A stretch of 64,000 nt of DNA from Fidelibacterota bacterium (GCA_030156395.1 JASGMP010000001.1:43909-107908), one strand, 5' to 3'. Shown: positions 36,454 to 44,615, counted from the first letter of the stretch. A program made the numbers and translations. The notes: generated from the letters alone by a model not told the origin.

Positions 36454-36484
36454 AAAAACCGGCAATTCATTAAGATCCGGTTTT
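36454..36484 (-). terminator. Probable terminator of the kamA2/ATP-grasp/GNAT cluster
   Basis: Inverted repeat AAAACCGG (36455-36462) and CCGGTTTT (36477-36484) with a 14-base loop, 17 bases past the GNAT stop codon on the minus strand, ending in five T on that strand. The loop is long, so strength is uncertain. The rest of the gap to 36337 is the ablA promoter region. Confidence 0.55.
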
Positions 36485-36501
36485 AAAGGGTATATAAAGA
36501 G

Positions 36502-36978
36502 TCAGAGTCTTTTTGAAAAAATATATTTACTATCGCCTTCATCATAAAAATCCGGGAGAATTGTTTCAACCCGGTACCCGTTTTTCAGATAAAACTCCCG
36601 GGTCGGCAGATAATCTTCCCGCGAAGAGGTTTCGATATACATAATTCCTCCACCTCTTTCCTTTATGAGTTTTTCACAGGTTTGGAGGAGGGTTTTTCCG
36701 TATCCTTTACTCTGGGCATCTTTATGGACACCGATCCAGTAGAGATCAAAGCGCTGTTGGGTACAGGGAACCGGGCCGAAAACGGCAAATCCCAGGGGTT
36801 TATTCTTTTCCTCTTCGAGAAACAGGAAGCTATAACCTGTTTCTTCACCTTTAGCCAGAACTTCTTTACCGATGTCACAGGCTGTTTTAATTTCGTAGTC
36901 ATGAAAAAGTCCGCTGGATGCCAGGATTTTTTCAATGTACTCTATGTCAGAGGGAAAGATTCCTCTTCTGATCATCAT
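36502..36978 (-). CDS. GNAT-family N-acetyltransferase linked to two ATP-grasp ligases
   Basis: A 158-residue acetyltransferase. The GNAT core is visible: FLFLEEEKNKPLGFAVFGP (strands 2-3), WIGVHKDAQSKGYGKTLLQTCEKL with the acetyl-CoA loop QxxGxG/A (QSKGYG), IMYIETSSR, and EFYLKNGYRVETILPDFY near the C-terminus. The start is the ATG pair at 36973-36978, preceded by AGAGG; it overlaps the second ATP-grasp gene by 32 bases. A longer frame to 37083 is the unlikely alternative. It is not an AblB relative in its N-terminal half, so its acceptor is probably different, perhaps the product of the ligases. Confidence 0.82.
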   Translation of the reverse strand: MMIRRGIFPSDIEYIEKILASSGLFHDYEIKTACDIGKEVLAKGEETGYSFLFLEEEKNKPLGFAVFGPVPCTQQRFDLYWIGVHKDAQSKGYGKTLLQTCEKLIKERGGGIMYIETSSREDYLPTREFYLKNGYRVETILPDFYDEGDSKYIFSKRL

Positions 36979-37951
36979 GGATTGCCTCTTGGATAATCTC
37001 CATAATAAGTTCCTGATATGACAGTCCCTCATACAAGGCCGCAGCGGCCAGACCGCCATCAGGTGATATGCAGGGATTGGCATTCACTTCCAGAATCCAA
37101 GGCTGGTTTTTCTCATCCACCCGGAAATCCACCCGGGCATATCCCTGGAGTCCGGTGAGTTGCCAGCATTGTTCCGCCAATTTTCTCAAAAGATTCAACA
37201 AAGCCTGATCGGATTCAGTATAAGTGAAAGTCCGGTTGCTTTCCCGGTAGCGGGGAGATGATTCTACCCATTTGGATTCATAATCCACAATCTTATAGGG
37301 ATTTACATTACCGGTAAAGATCATTTCCGCGGGAAACAAGACCCTTGGTGAGCCTCCCTTTCCAATGAGGGAAACATTGAATTCCCGGCCTGTTACAAAA
37401 TGTTCTCCAAAGAAGGGGATGGACTCAGCCGATTCAAAGGATAGAAGGATTTGCAGAGCCTGACTGTAGGATCGGACATCCCTGACAGAATCATCTGAAA
37501 TACCGATAGAAGCATCTTCCTCCACAGGTTTGAACATATACCATCCCGGTGTAAAATGATCTGGATCCTGCCGTTTAAAAAGAGGGGGCGTCGGGAGTCC
37601 GGCTTCCGAAAGGATATTTTTTGTGAGTATTTTATCCGTTGTCATAAAAAGAGCCCTATGGGAACTTCCGGTACACGGGATTTGAAGGAATTTCAGAATA
37701 TCGGGAACTATGGCAGCGGCCGCCGTCGAGCCGCCAAATGTTTCCACCAGGTTGAAAACAATGGATGGATTCAGGGCTTTAAGGGCAGGAATGAAATGGA
37801 AACCGGGATCCGCCGCCAAGGTAAACGGTTCATATTTTTCAGCTTCAAGTACCTGCCGGATACTCCCGGCCGTATTCAACACATCCACTTCGTCCGGTGG
37901 ACCGTCACCTTGAACTTCTTGATGAAGAATCACAATTCTCTTTTTATTCAC
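36947..37951 (-). CDS. ATP-grasp ligase 2, D-Ala-D-Ala-ligase-like
   Basis: A 334-residue protein of the Ddl-like ATP-grasp type. N-terminal Rossmann part: RIVILHQEV then IVFNLVETFGGSTAAAAIVPDILKFLQIPCTGS; central ATP-grasp: WYMFKPVEEDASIGISDD (glycine-rich lid region) and FVTGREFNVSLIG; metal-binding C-terminal motif ARVDFRVDEKNQPWILEVNANPCISPDGG with the N-x-N pair. It forms an amide bond through an acyl phosphate. A GTG at 37949-37951 is chosen: GGGGAT lies upstream and the start overlaps the first ligase stop by eight bases. The serine/lysine pattern differs from genuine Ddl, so the substrates are probably not D-alanine. Confidence 0.82.
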   Translation of the reverse strand: MNKKRIVILHQEVQGDGPPDEVDVLNTAGSIRQVLEAEKYEPFTLAADPGFHFIPALKALNPSIVFNLVETFGGSTAAAAIVPDILKFLQIPCTGSSHRALFMTTDKILTKNILSEAGLPTPPLFKRQDPDHFTPGWYMFKPVEEDASIGISDDSVRDVRSYSQALQILLSFESAESIPFFGEHFVTGREFNVSLIGKGGSPRVLFPAEMIFTGNVNPYKIVDYESKWVESSPRYRESNRTFTYTESDQALLNLLRKLAEQCWQLTGLQGYARVDFRVDEKNQPWILEVNANPCISPDGGLAAAALYEGLSYQELIMEIIQEAIHDDQKRNLSL

Positions 37952-38936
37952 GGGAAATATCCCCAAAAATTCTGAGACTTGCCGATTCCATAATCCGTCC
38001 AATCAGGTCTTCATAAGACACTCCATTCAGCCGGGCAAGTATCGGAAAGTCAGATTCCACAGGATGCAATCCAGCCAATGGGTTAACTTCAATAAATTCC
38101 GGTTCTCCATTTTCATTATGTCGGATATCTATCCGCCCCCCATCCCGGCACTCCAACAGACTCCAGGCCTTCAGGGCCAATTCGGAACAGGCCTCATAGA
38201 CCCTTCGTTCCGGGACCCGGTACCGGACAAAATCCTGATAATTTTTCTTGTTGACCAAGCCGTAAATCTCACTAGCGGCATCCGGCAAGAAACAAATCTC
38301 CATGACTCCCACAACCTGCCCCCGGGTTCCGGAACCGGTAATTCCCACGGTAAATTCACGTCCCGGCAAAAAACGTTCCACCAAAACCGGTTGCCGATAG
38401 CGATCCAACAGGTTTTTGCTGACAGTAAACAATTCTTCCTTTGATTCAACCACAGACTTTGCCCCAATTCCTTTGCCGGTCCCCTCTGCCAGAGGTTTGA
38501 CAAAAAGAGGGTACGGTAAATTGACTTGCCACACATCTGCTTCACACCGGATAATTTGAAAATCAGGAGTTTTAACACCCCCATCCCTCACGATCCGTTT
38601 TGCCATGCCTTTATGGAGGGTCACGGAAAACACCAGGGGATCGGAAAAAACATAAGGAATATTATAGACATCCAGAATTGCTGGAACCTGTGCTTCGCGG
38701 CCAATACCCCTTACCCCTTCAGCAATATTGAAAACAAGGTCCCAGCGGTCTCCCCGGCATAACCGTTGCATCAGCTCCCGGGCTGAACCAATGCGGTCCA
38801 CCGTATGCCCCATGGATTTTAAAACACTTTCCACACCTTCGACCGTTTCAATAGAATCAAATTCCGCCACTTCAAAGTCGCTGTATCCTAACCGTAAATA
38901 GTCATCTTTCAGATCATACGTAAATCCAATATTCAT
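37944..38936 (-). CDS. ATP-grasp ligase 1, D-Ala-D-Ala-ligase-like
   Basis: A 330-residue ATP-grasp protein, only distantly like its neighbour. Visible blocks: MNIGFTYDLKDDY, LVFNIAEGVRGIGREAQVPAILDVYNIPYVFSD (the Ddl FNxxEG..GREAQVPA motif), YPLFVKPLAEGTGKGIGAKS (ATP lid), VLVERFLPGREFTVGITG, and GRIDIRHNENGEPEFIEVNPLAGLHP for metal binding. Chemistry: carboxylate-amine ligation with ATP. ATG 38934-38936 is preferred by homology in the first strand; GTG 38948 is possible. It follows kamA2 by 29 bases and couples into ligase 2. Two dissimilar ligases in tandem suggest stepwise addition of two building blocks. Confidence 0.82.
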   Translation of the reverse strand: MNIGFTYDLKDDYLRLGYSDFEVAEFDSIETVEGVESVLKSMGHTVDRIGSARELMQRLCRGDRWDLVFNIAEGVRGIGREAQVPAILDVYNIPYVFSDPLVFSVTLHKGMAKRIVRDGGVKTPDFQIIRCEADVWQVNLPYPLFVKPLAEGTGKGIGAKSVVESKEELFTVSKNLLDRYRQPVLVERFLPGREFTVGITGSGTRGQVVGVMEICFLPDAASEIYGLVNKKNYQDFVRYRVPERRVYEACSELALKAWSLLECRDGGRIDIRHNENGEPEFIEVNPLAGLHPVESDFPILARLNGVSYEDLIGRIMESASLRIFGDISRE

Positions 38937-38965
38937 GTGGAGTCTCACGTTATATTCAATGCGGG

Positions 38966-40195
38966 TTATTCAGATAATCCGGTCGGGTCAGGGTACCGGA
39001 ATAATTTGTTTTCATAGTTTTTCAGGTAAATATAGTGATCGTCGTGTCCCTGAACATAATCCGGAAGCAGGGGAATTTTTCCGCCGCCACCGGGGGCATC
39101 AATCACATAAGTCGGCACGGCATATCCACTGGTAAATCCCCTGAGTTTCGCCATAATCTCCAACCCTTCCCGGACAGGTGTCCTGAAATGCACGGAACCC
39201 TGGACCGGATCACACTGGTACAGATAATACGGCCTGACACGCACTTTCAGAAGTCTGTGGAAAAGTTCTTTCAAAACATCTGCGTTATTGTTGATTCCCT
39301 TCAACAGAACCGTCTGACTTCCCAGGGGAATTCCGGCATCCGCCAGCCGGGTGCACGCCAGATTTGTTTCCGCCGTCATTTCATCAGGATGGGTAAAATG
39401 AAGACTCATATATAGGGGATGGTACTTTTTCAGGATTTCCACCAATGCGGGAGTAATCCGCTGGGGCAAAACTGCAGGAGCTTTGGAACCAATGCGGATC
39501 ATCTGGACATGGGGGATTGCCCGTAAGCGAGAAAGAAGACTGTTCAGACGGAAATCATCCAGGGTAAGAGGATCTCCTCCCGAAATAATTACATCCCTGA
39601 TTTCCGGGTGGGTGCGGATATATTCAATTCCTTTATCCCAGGCTGCAACACCGAAACGAAAATGCTCTTTCTCTTGTCCAACCAGCCTGTGCCGTGTACA
39701 ATACCGGCAATATGCTCCACAAAATTCCGTCACCAAAAATAAAACCCTGTCCGGATATCGGTGAACCACATTGGGGATCGGAGTCATGCTATCTTCACTT
39801 AGGGGATCCCCACTTTCCCCAAAACTGACGGTTAGCTCTTCTTTTCGAGGAATCATGGTTTTACGAAGGGGATACTCTGTATCTTTACCATAGATTAATC
39901 CGGCATAGTATGGTGTAATCCGTAAAGGCAATGAAACACCGGAATCACGAAATGCCGCCATTTCATCGTTGCTTAAGGTAAAAATCTTTTCCAGCTGATG
40001 AATATCACGGATACTATTCCGGATCTGCCATTTCCAGTCTTGCCATTCTTCCGCCGTGGATCCGGGAAAAAAGCGCCTATAAAAAAAAGAAACAGCATCA
40101 GGCTGTTTCGCACCATATTCCACTGTTAACGCCGCACCACCAGGCTCCGGAACAAGTGGAACATCATCGTCGTCAGGTAACATCTCTCGTTTCAT
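38966..40195 (-). CDS. KamA-family radical-SAM aminomutase lacking the zinc site
   Basis: A 409-residue paralogue of lysine 2,3-aminomutase. Radical-SAM cysteines are C159, C163, C166 (EFCGAYCRYCTRHR); the PLP region and [12 protein letters not shown] are present. Both aspartates contacting the lysine epsilon amine in the Clostridium enzyme are kept (YQCDPVQG and YVIDAPGG, 37 apart), so a lysine-like substrate is likely; glutamate aminomutases differ there. All zinc ligands are lost: VNDC is INNN, and the protein ends at PDPTGLSE before the Cys-rich tail. GGGAGGG precedes the ATG. First gene of a four-gene unit with two ATP-grasp ligases and a GNAT. Confidence 0.88.
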   Translation of the reverse strand: MKREMLPDDDDVPLVPEPGGAALTVEYGAKQPDAVSFFYRRFFPGSTAEEWQDWKWQIRNSIRDIHQLEKIFTLSNDEMAAFRDSGVSLPLRITPYYAGLIYGKDTEYPLRKTMIPRKEELTVSFGESGDPLSEDSMTPIPNVVHRYPDRVLFLVTEFCGAYCRYCTRHRLVGQEKEHFRFGVAAWDKGIEYIRTHPEIRDVIISGGDPLTLDDFRLNSLLSRLRAIPHVQMIRIGSKAPAVLPQRITPALVEILKKYHPLYMSLHFTHPDEMTAETNLACTRLADAGIPLGSQTVLLKGINNNADVLKELFHRLLKVRVRPYYLYQCDPVQGSVHFRTPVREGLEIMAKLRGFTSGYAVPTYVIDAPGGGGKIPLLPDYVQGHDDHYIYLKNYENKLFRYPDPTGLSE

Positions 40196-40497
40196 TTTTT
40201 TCCCTCCCTTGTTTCAGCTTTTTCACTGAAACATTATGAATAACATGTCATTTTACGCATTTTTTTCAACATTTTTCTAAAATTTTAAAAAAAATAAAAA
40301 ATATTTTCTAAAGCTCTCGGGGCAACAAAAGCGTGGAATTCAGGAATCATGAAAAATCTGTCTATTGTTCAATTGCCATGTTAACTTTTTATGGGAATGA
40401 AGAATATCTTGAGGATAATTGGACAAATTATCCGCCAGAATGAATAGATTTGAAACGAAATACCCCGTAAACATATTATTGAAACAACAAAAAGGAA
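40196..40497. other. Divergent intergenic region with a 7-bp inverted repeat
   Basis: This 302-base gap separates kamA2 (-) from the DUF3078 gene (+). It is AT-rich. A perfect inverted repeat GTTTCAG (40211-40217) and CTGAAAC (40226-40232) with an eight-base loop lies just upstream of the kamA2 ribosome-binding site (GGGAGGG on the minus strand), a position suited to an operator or RNA hairpin. No convincing consensus promoter was recognised; nothing else is evident. Confidence 0.45.
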
Positions 40498-41349
40498 ATG
40501 ATGATGAAATGGGTCTTTCGAACGGTTCTGTTCCTGATGACGGTCACCCTGATTACCTTGGCACAGGAAAATAAACTTGAATCCGGATGGACATATACCA
40601 TGACGGGTAACCTGAACCTGAGTCAGATTGCATTGGACAATTGGGTTGAAGGCGGTGACAATGCCTGGTCCTGGCAATTAAATATCAAGGGCAAAACTGT
40701 ACGGGAAGAAAATGCATTTAAATGGGTTAACAGCGGAAATACTAATTTCGGAAAATCCAAAATCGGATCTGCTGAATCGCGAAAGGCCGTTGATGAGATC
40801 AAACTGGAATCGGTGTACACCCGTAAACTTGGGCTGCCCGTCAATCCCTATGCTGCTCTGACTGCCAGAACCCAGTTTGCCAAGAGTTATGAATACACCG
40901 ATACCTCCAGAATGGCTATTTCCTCTTTTATGGATCCAGGCTATTTTACTCAAAGTGTGGGCATGGGTTATCAATTTAAAGATTCTTTTTCCACACGCCT
41001 GGGTGCCTCCTTGAAAGAAACCATAACCTCTGATTTTCCAGTACCGTATGCCGATGATCCAGAAACAGCTGAAATTGAGACATCACGTATTGAATGTGGG
41101 GCTGAATCTGTGACAGACCTGAATCTTTCTTTTTTAGAAAATCTTTTATTCAGTTCCCAGTTATCTCTCTTCAGTGATTTTTCCGCCTTGAATACAATTG
41201 ATGTAGACTGGGACAGTCAATTAACAGCAACCATCAATAAATATGTCAATGTCAATCTGGCATTCCGCCTCTTATACGATCAGGATCTGCATGTCAAACG
41301 TCAGATCAAGGAAGCACTGGCTATTGGATTAACCTATAATTTTTTCTAG
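40498..41349 (+). CDS. DUF3078-type outer-membrane beta-barrel protein
   Basis: A 283-residue protein with a signal peptide (about 1-23, cleavage near LAQ). After it comes the DUF3078 opening GNLNLSQIALDNWVEGGDNAWSWQLNI, then alternating amphipathic strands, VYTRKLGLPVNPYAALTARTQF, and an aromatic C-terminus (LTYNFF) expected for BamA recognition. The family is found in FCB genomes and is probably a small barrel; function unknown. Three successive ATG codons (40498, 40501, 40504) follow AAAGGA; the last two fit the spacing better but the protein is the same. It is monocistronic. Confidence 0.8.
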   Translation: MMMKWVFRTVLFLMTVTLITLAQENKLESGWTYTMTGNLNLSQIALDNWVEGGDNAWSWQLNIKGKTVREENAFKWVNSGNTNFGKSKIGSAESRKAVDEIKLESVYTRKLGLPVNPYAALTARTQFAKSYEYTDTSRMAISSFMDPGYFTQSVGMGYQFKDSFSTRLGASLKETITSDFPVPYADDPETAEIETSRIECGAESVTDLNLSFLENLLFSSQLSLFSDFSALNTIDVDWDSQLTATINKYVNVNLAFRLLYDQDLHVKRQIKEALAIGLTYNFF

Positions 41350-41603
41350 AATTTATTAATATATCCAGATTTGCACAGAAAAGAGGTTTTATATAAATCT
41401 TCTTTTTTTTGAATTCCGGAACTATTCTATCCCCGGTGATTCATAATATTACTTATCTTATATATTACAATCTGATAAAATTGGGTGCCAGTATTCTACC
41501 CTCAGTGCACTTAAATTAAAAAATCATGACTCAGGATTTCATATAGTAACAAAGTCGGTTTTCAAAACAGACGTATTAAGGATACGGTGTGAATCACTTT
41601 AAT

Positions 41604-41688
41604 TGGTACAGCCGGGGAGACTTGAACTCCCACGCCTTACGGCACCAGATCCTAAGTCTGGCGTGTCTGCCAATTCCACCACGGCTGC
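41604..41688 (-). tRNA. tRNA-Leu (anticodon UAG)
   Basis: An 85-base class II tRNA on the minus strand with encoded CCA. The acceptor stem GCAGCCG pairs with CGGCTGT (first pair G-U), the anticodon arm CCAGA-CTTAGGA-TCTGG gives anticodon TAG, a long variable arm is present, and the T-arm GGGAG-TTCAAGT-CTCCC is canonical. The D-loop has GG in TTGGCAGA. It reads CUA/CUG leucine codons. It stands alone between the DUF3078 and EamA genes. Confidence 0.96.
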
Positions 41689-41724
41689 ATAACGCATAGG
41701 AATTTAAAGGATTTCCGAGAGGTG

Positions 41725-42642
41725 TCAAATCGATTTCCCTTTTCCCGAGGGTGGGATGGGTGGAGAGGTTACATGACGGGTCCGACTGGCCAGAAGAATT
41801 CCACCGCCAATGAAAACAATACCTAAAACTGTATTGATTTTGAGTGTTTCATAACCTACAAGGACACTGATGATCACGGTTGTTGGGGGTTGGGCCGAAA
41901 CCATCAATCCCAGGTGGGAAGCATCCAGATGTCGTAAAATATCGTAATACAATACATAAGATATCCCACTGGTGAAGAGTCCCATATAGAGAATTCCCAG
42001 AATCGCCAGACTGGACACTTCCTCCCAGGGGACTGCTAAAACGCGAGGGAGTCCCAAAGGTGTATAGGCTATCATGGCACCGGCCAAAACAATATATGTG
42101 ACCCGGATAGGACCGTATTTGTGTACCATGACCTTTCCAAAAGCCGTATAGGATGCCCAGCTGAGGGTTGCACCCAGGATAATCACATCACCGATGAAAA
42201 TTTCCCGATTGAACACAAAAAGATTGGCACCTACAACAATTCCCACACCGGTGATTGCCAGAAGGGCAGGAAGGACCTCCCTTTTTTTAGGATATCCCTT
42301 TCCGGCCAACCAGTTCATAAACATAACCCAGACAGATGTAGTGGCATATATAAGAGATATGTGACTCGGTACCGTATGTTTCAGTGAAAGGACAAAAAGA
42401 TTCTGATTCAGAAGAATACCCGTAACCATCAGAAAAAGAAAGGATTTCCAGTCTTTCCAGTCAATCTCTACCCGCTGTCCCCGAATCCGGAGAATAGCCC
42501 ATAAAACAAAAAATGCCAGGACGTACCGGAGATAAACCACGGCAAAGGAATCCACCTCAACAGCTGCCTGTTTTCCCGCAATGGTTGTAAAGGATGCTAA
42601 AAACGTCATCCCAGCTGTAGCCAGTACGACCCGTGTTTTCAT
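41725..42642 (-). CDS. EamA/DMT-family transporter
   Basis: An inner-membrane protein of about 305 residues with ten predicted transmembrane helices in two EamA repeats. Typical features are FVVAVDSFAVVYLRYVLAFF in helix 2, the LNQNLFVLSLKHTVPSHISLIYATTSVWV block, and the second repeat WASYTAFGKV to PPTTVIISVLVGYETL. Such proteins export metabolites or amino acids; the substrate cannot be predicted. ATG 42640-42642 is preferred; an in-frame TTG at 42657 is an alternative. It diverges from the dcw cluster. Confidence 0.88.
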   Translation of the reverse strand: MKTRVVLATAGMTFLASFTTIAGKQAAVEVDSFAVVYLRYVLAFFVLWAILRIRGQRVEIDWKDWKSFLFLMVTGILLNQNLFVLSLKHTVPSHISLIYATTSVWVMFMNWLAGKGYPKKREVLPALLAITGVGIVVGANLFVFNREIFIGDVIILGATLSWASYTAFGKVMVHKYGPIRVTYIVLAGAMIAYTPLGLPRVLAVPWEEVSSLAILGILYMGLFTSGISYVLYYDILRHLDASHLGLMVSAQPPTTVIISVLVGYETLKINTVLGIVFIGGGILLASRTRHVTSPPIPPSGKGKSI

Positions 42643-42787
42643 GGTGAAAAAATACAAAACCCGGGGAAGGAAACATAGAAAGCAATCTCACACTTCATTT
42701 TGACCCGTATTTATATTTTTCACACGATATCTCTCATGCTTAATTAAAATTCTTATTAAATAGTAAAAAGAATACTCAATTTTTTTC

Positions 42788-42816
42788 TTGATTTAATTCG
42801 GGCCATTGTGTATCAT
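42788..42816 (+). promoter_or_regulatory. Sigma-70-type promoter of the dcw cluster
   Basis: TTGATT (42788-42793), an exact 17-base spacer, and TATCAT (42811-42816). Each hexamer is four to five of six consensus bases and the spacing is ideal. It lies 67 bases upstream of the mraZ ATG, and the expected start of transcription falls inside the phased GTG repeat listed next. Confidence 0.7.
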
Positions 42817-42852
42817 TGTGTGAGGAAGTGGGTGATTTTCCCTTAATGTGGG
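42808..42852 (+). promoter_or_regulatory. Ten-base-phased MraZ operator
   Basis: GTG-led units occur at exact 10-base steps: GTGTA (42808), GTGTG (42818), GTGGG (42828), a degenerate unit (42838), and GTGGG (42848). The two full units contain TGGGT, matching the TGGGN-N5 repeats bound by MraZ in E. coli. The array overlaps the -10 and start region of the promoter, the position expected for autorepression. Confidence 0.7.
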
Positions 42853-42882
42853 TTGAGAGTTCCAAAAGAGGGTAAACGGCAC

Positions 42883-43341
42883 ATGCATATTGATTTTATC
42901 GGACAATATCCATACACCGTTGATTCAAAGAACCGGATCAACATACCCTCAAGGTTCCGGAAAAAACTATCAGAAGCTGGTATTTCCACCATGGTTATCA
43001 CACGGGGTATTGACGACCCCTGCATTCTGGTCTATCCTGAGCCTTTCTGGCAGGATATGACCCGGAAACTCAGCGAAAAGCTGTCATCAATTAAACAGAC
43101 ACACAGGCTCTTCCTCCGTCAGATCACACGTTTCGCCGCAGAATGTCCCCTGGATTCCCAGGGCCGCATTATTCTTACGCCGGCACTGATGGATTATGCA
43201 GGTATTACCCGTGACATCATGATTGTCGGGACTCTCAATAAGATTGAACTCTGGGATCCCGAAACCCTTGAGTCCTTCGAACAAAGTCACTCTCTGTCTG
43301 AAGAAGATTTTACGACGTTAGCGAACGACATCCTGCTTTAA
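42883..43341 (+). CDS. mraZ: Transcriptional regulator MraZ
   Basis: A 152-residue SpoVT/AbrB-like ring-forming DNA-binding protein that represses its own dcw operon. Two tandem domains are seen: FIGQYPYTVDSKNRINIPSRFRKKL and AECPLDSQGRIILTPALMDYAGI, each with the conserved D-x-K/Q-x-R-I/N core (DSKNRINIP and DSQGRIILT). ATG 42883 is chosen from AGAGGG upstream and from the family start; the longer frame from 42853 adds unmatched residues. Its operator candidate lies directly upstream. Confidence 0.95.
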   Translation: MHIDFIGQYPYTVDSKNRINIPSRFRKKLSEAGISTMVITRGIDDPCILVYPEPFWQDMTRKLSEKLSSIKQTHRLFLRQITRFAAECPLDSQGRIILTPALMDYAGITRDIMIVGTLNKIELWDPETLESFEQSHSLSEEDFTTLANDILL

Positions 43342-43359
43342 GCCGGAGGTGACATCTCA

Positions 43360-44286
43360 ATGACTGATTTCGGACACATCCCTGTCCTGTTACATGATTC
43401 TATGAATCTTTTAATGACTTCATCAGAGGGTGTTTATATCGATGCCACATCCGGTTTGGGAGGTCATACAAAAGAAATGGCCAAACGGCTATCTCCTCAG
43501 GCCCGGCTTATCGCCTTTGAAGTGGATCCTGATGCCCTGGCCATTAGTTCTCAAAGATTGAACACATATTCAAATGTTACATTTGTGCAGCGGAATTTTC
43601 GCTATCTCAAGGTGGAATTGACCCGATTGAATGCCCTGCCGGTCCAGGGTATACTCTTTGATCTTGGCCTTTCAAGTCTTGAAATTGACAATCCTGCAAA
43701 GGGTTTTAGTTTCACCCGGGAAGGTCCCCTGGATATGCGCATGGATCCAACTCTTCCTGAAAGTGCAGCTCATCTAATCCATACGGCAACAGAAGAAAAA
43801 TTGAAAGAAATTATCCGGACATACGGGGAAGAACGATTTGCCGGTCGAATCGCACGGATGATCGCAGAAGCACGGGAAAAAGCCCCCTTGCAGTCTACAC
43901 GGGATCTGGAATCCCTTATCCGGCAGGTGGTCCACGGTCCCTATCAGGTAAAATCCCTGGCCCGTGTGTTTCAGGCTTTCCGTATCGCCGTGAACCAAGA
44001 GCTGGAAGTCCTGGAAAAGGCATTACCGGATGCCTTTGAGTGTCTGGCACCGGGAGGCAGATTGGTTGTCATTGCCTATCATTCCCTGGAAGACCGATGG
44101 GTGAAGTCCTTTTTCAAGGATCTTTGCACCGGTTGTGTATGCCCGCCGGATCAGCCGGTTTGCACCTGTAATCATGTTCAAAAGGCCCGGTATATCCAGA
44201 AAAAGGCACTGACTCCCTCCGAAGAGGAAATCAGGTCAAATCCCAGAAGCCGAAGTGCCCGACTGAGGTGTATTGAAAAGTTATGA
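43360..44286 (+). CDS. rsmH: 16S rRNA m4C1402 methyltransferase RsmH (MraW)
   Basis: SAM-dependent N4-methylation of C1402 in 16S rRNA. The 308-residue protein opens with GHIPVLLHDSMNLL, then the motif I region YIDATSGLGGHTKEMAK, the LFDLGLSSLEIDNPAKGFSF block, RVFQAFRIAVNQELEVLEKAL, and VIAYHSLEDRWVKSFF, all RsmH hallmarks. A strong GGAGGTGA precedes the ATG. It is second in the dcw cluster, as in most bacteria, and overlaps ftsL by four bases. Confidence 0.97.
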   Translation: MTDFGHIPVLLHDSMNLLMTSSEGVYIDATSGLGGHTKEMAKRLSPQARLIAFEVDPDALAISSQRLNTYSNVTFVQRNFRYLKVELTRLNALPVQGILFDLGLSSLEIDNPAKGFSFTREGPLDMRMDPTLPESAAHLIHTATEEKLKEIIRTYGEERFAGRIARMIAEAREKAPLQSTRDLESLIRQVVHGPYQVKSLARVFQAFRIAVNQELEVLEKALPDAFECLAPGGRLVVIAYHSLEDRWVKSFFKDLCTGCVCPPDQPVCTCNHVQKARYIQKKALTPSEEEIRSNPRSRSARLRCIEKL

Positions 44287-44615
44287 CATCCCGAAAAAGA
44301 CAAAAGAGAAGACAAAAGCAGAACAGACAGTCTGTATCAGGCGTGGTGGGGAGCTGGAGCTTTTTACTGAGCCTTGCCTTTCTGATTCTGACCATCTGGC
44401 CTCTGCTGCACCTTTTCCTGATGAATGAGATCAAAGAAGCCCAATATCGTGTGGATGCCATTCGGAATAATATCACCCGGATTCAACAGAGTATCATTGA
44501 AATCGACGGTGAGATCGCCCGCCTGTCCCGGGCAGACAGAATCAAGCATATTGCCGTGCACCAGTTGGGAATGGTGGATTCCCAGCCCATCGTCGATGTG
44601 ATAGAGGTGGAATGA
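44283..44615 (+). CDS. ftsL: Cell-division protein FtsL-like
   Basis: A 110-residue bitopic protein: basic N-terminus, one transmembrane helix (about 28-46, LLSLAFLILTIWPLLHLFL), then a periplasmic coiled coil with heptad leucine/isoleucine pattern (RVDAIRNNITRIQQSIIEIDGEIARLSR) and a short ADRIKHIAVHQLGMV motif typical of FtsL/FtsB ends. It links FtsQ, FtsB and FtsI at the septum. The sequence itself is weakly conserved; position between rsmH and the PBP supports it. ATGA overlaps on both sides. Confidence 0.88.
   Translation: MTSRKRQKRRQKQNRQSVSGVVGSWSFLLSLAFLILTIWPLLHLFLMNEIKEAQYRVDAIRNNITRIQQSIIEIDGEIARLSRADRIKHIAVHQLGMVDSQPIVDVIEVE

Noticed and set aside
38966..40195. EpmB-type aminomutase for elongation factor P modification
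   Set aside because: No epmA or efp gene is adjacent, and the context is two ATP-grasp ligases plus GNAT; ablA-like substrate residues are retained.
41350..41603. Additional gene or RNA between the DUF3078 gene and tRNA-Leu
   Set aside because: The region is AT-rich with no sizeable frame, no stable hairpin with T-run, and no second tRNA fold that I could identify.
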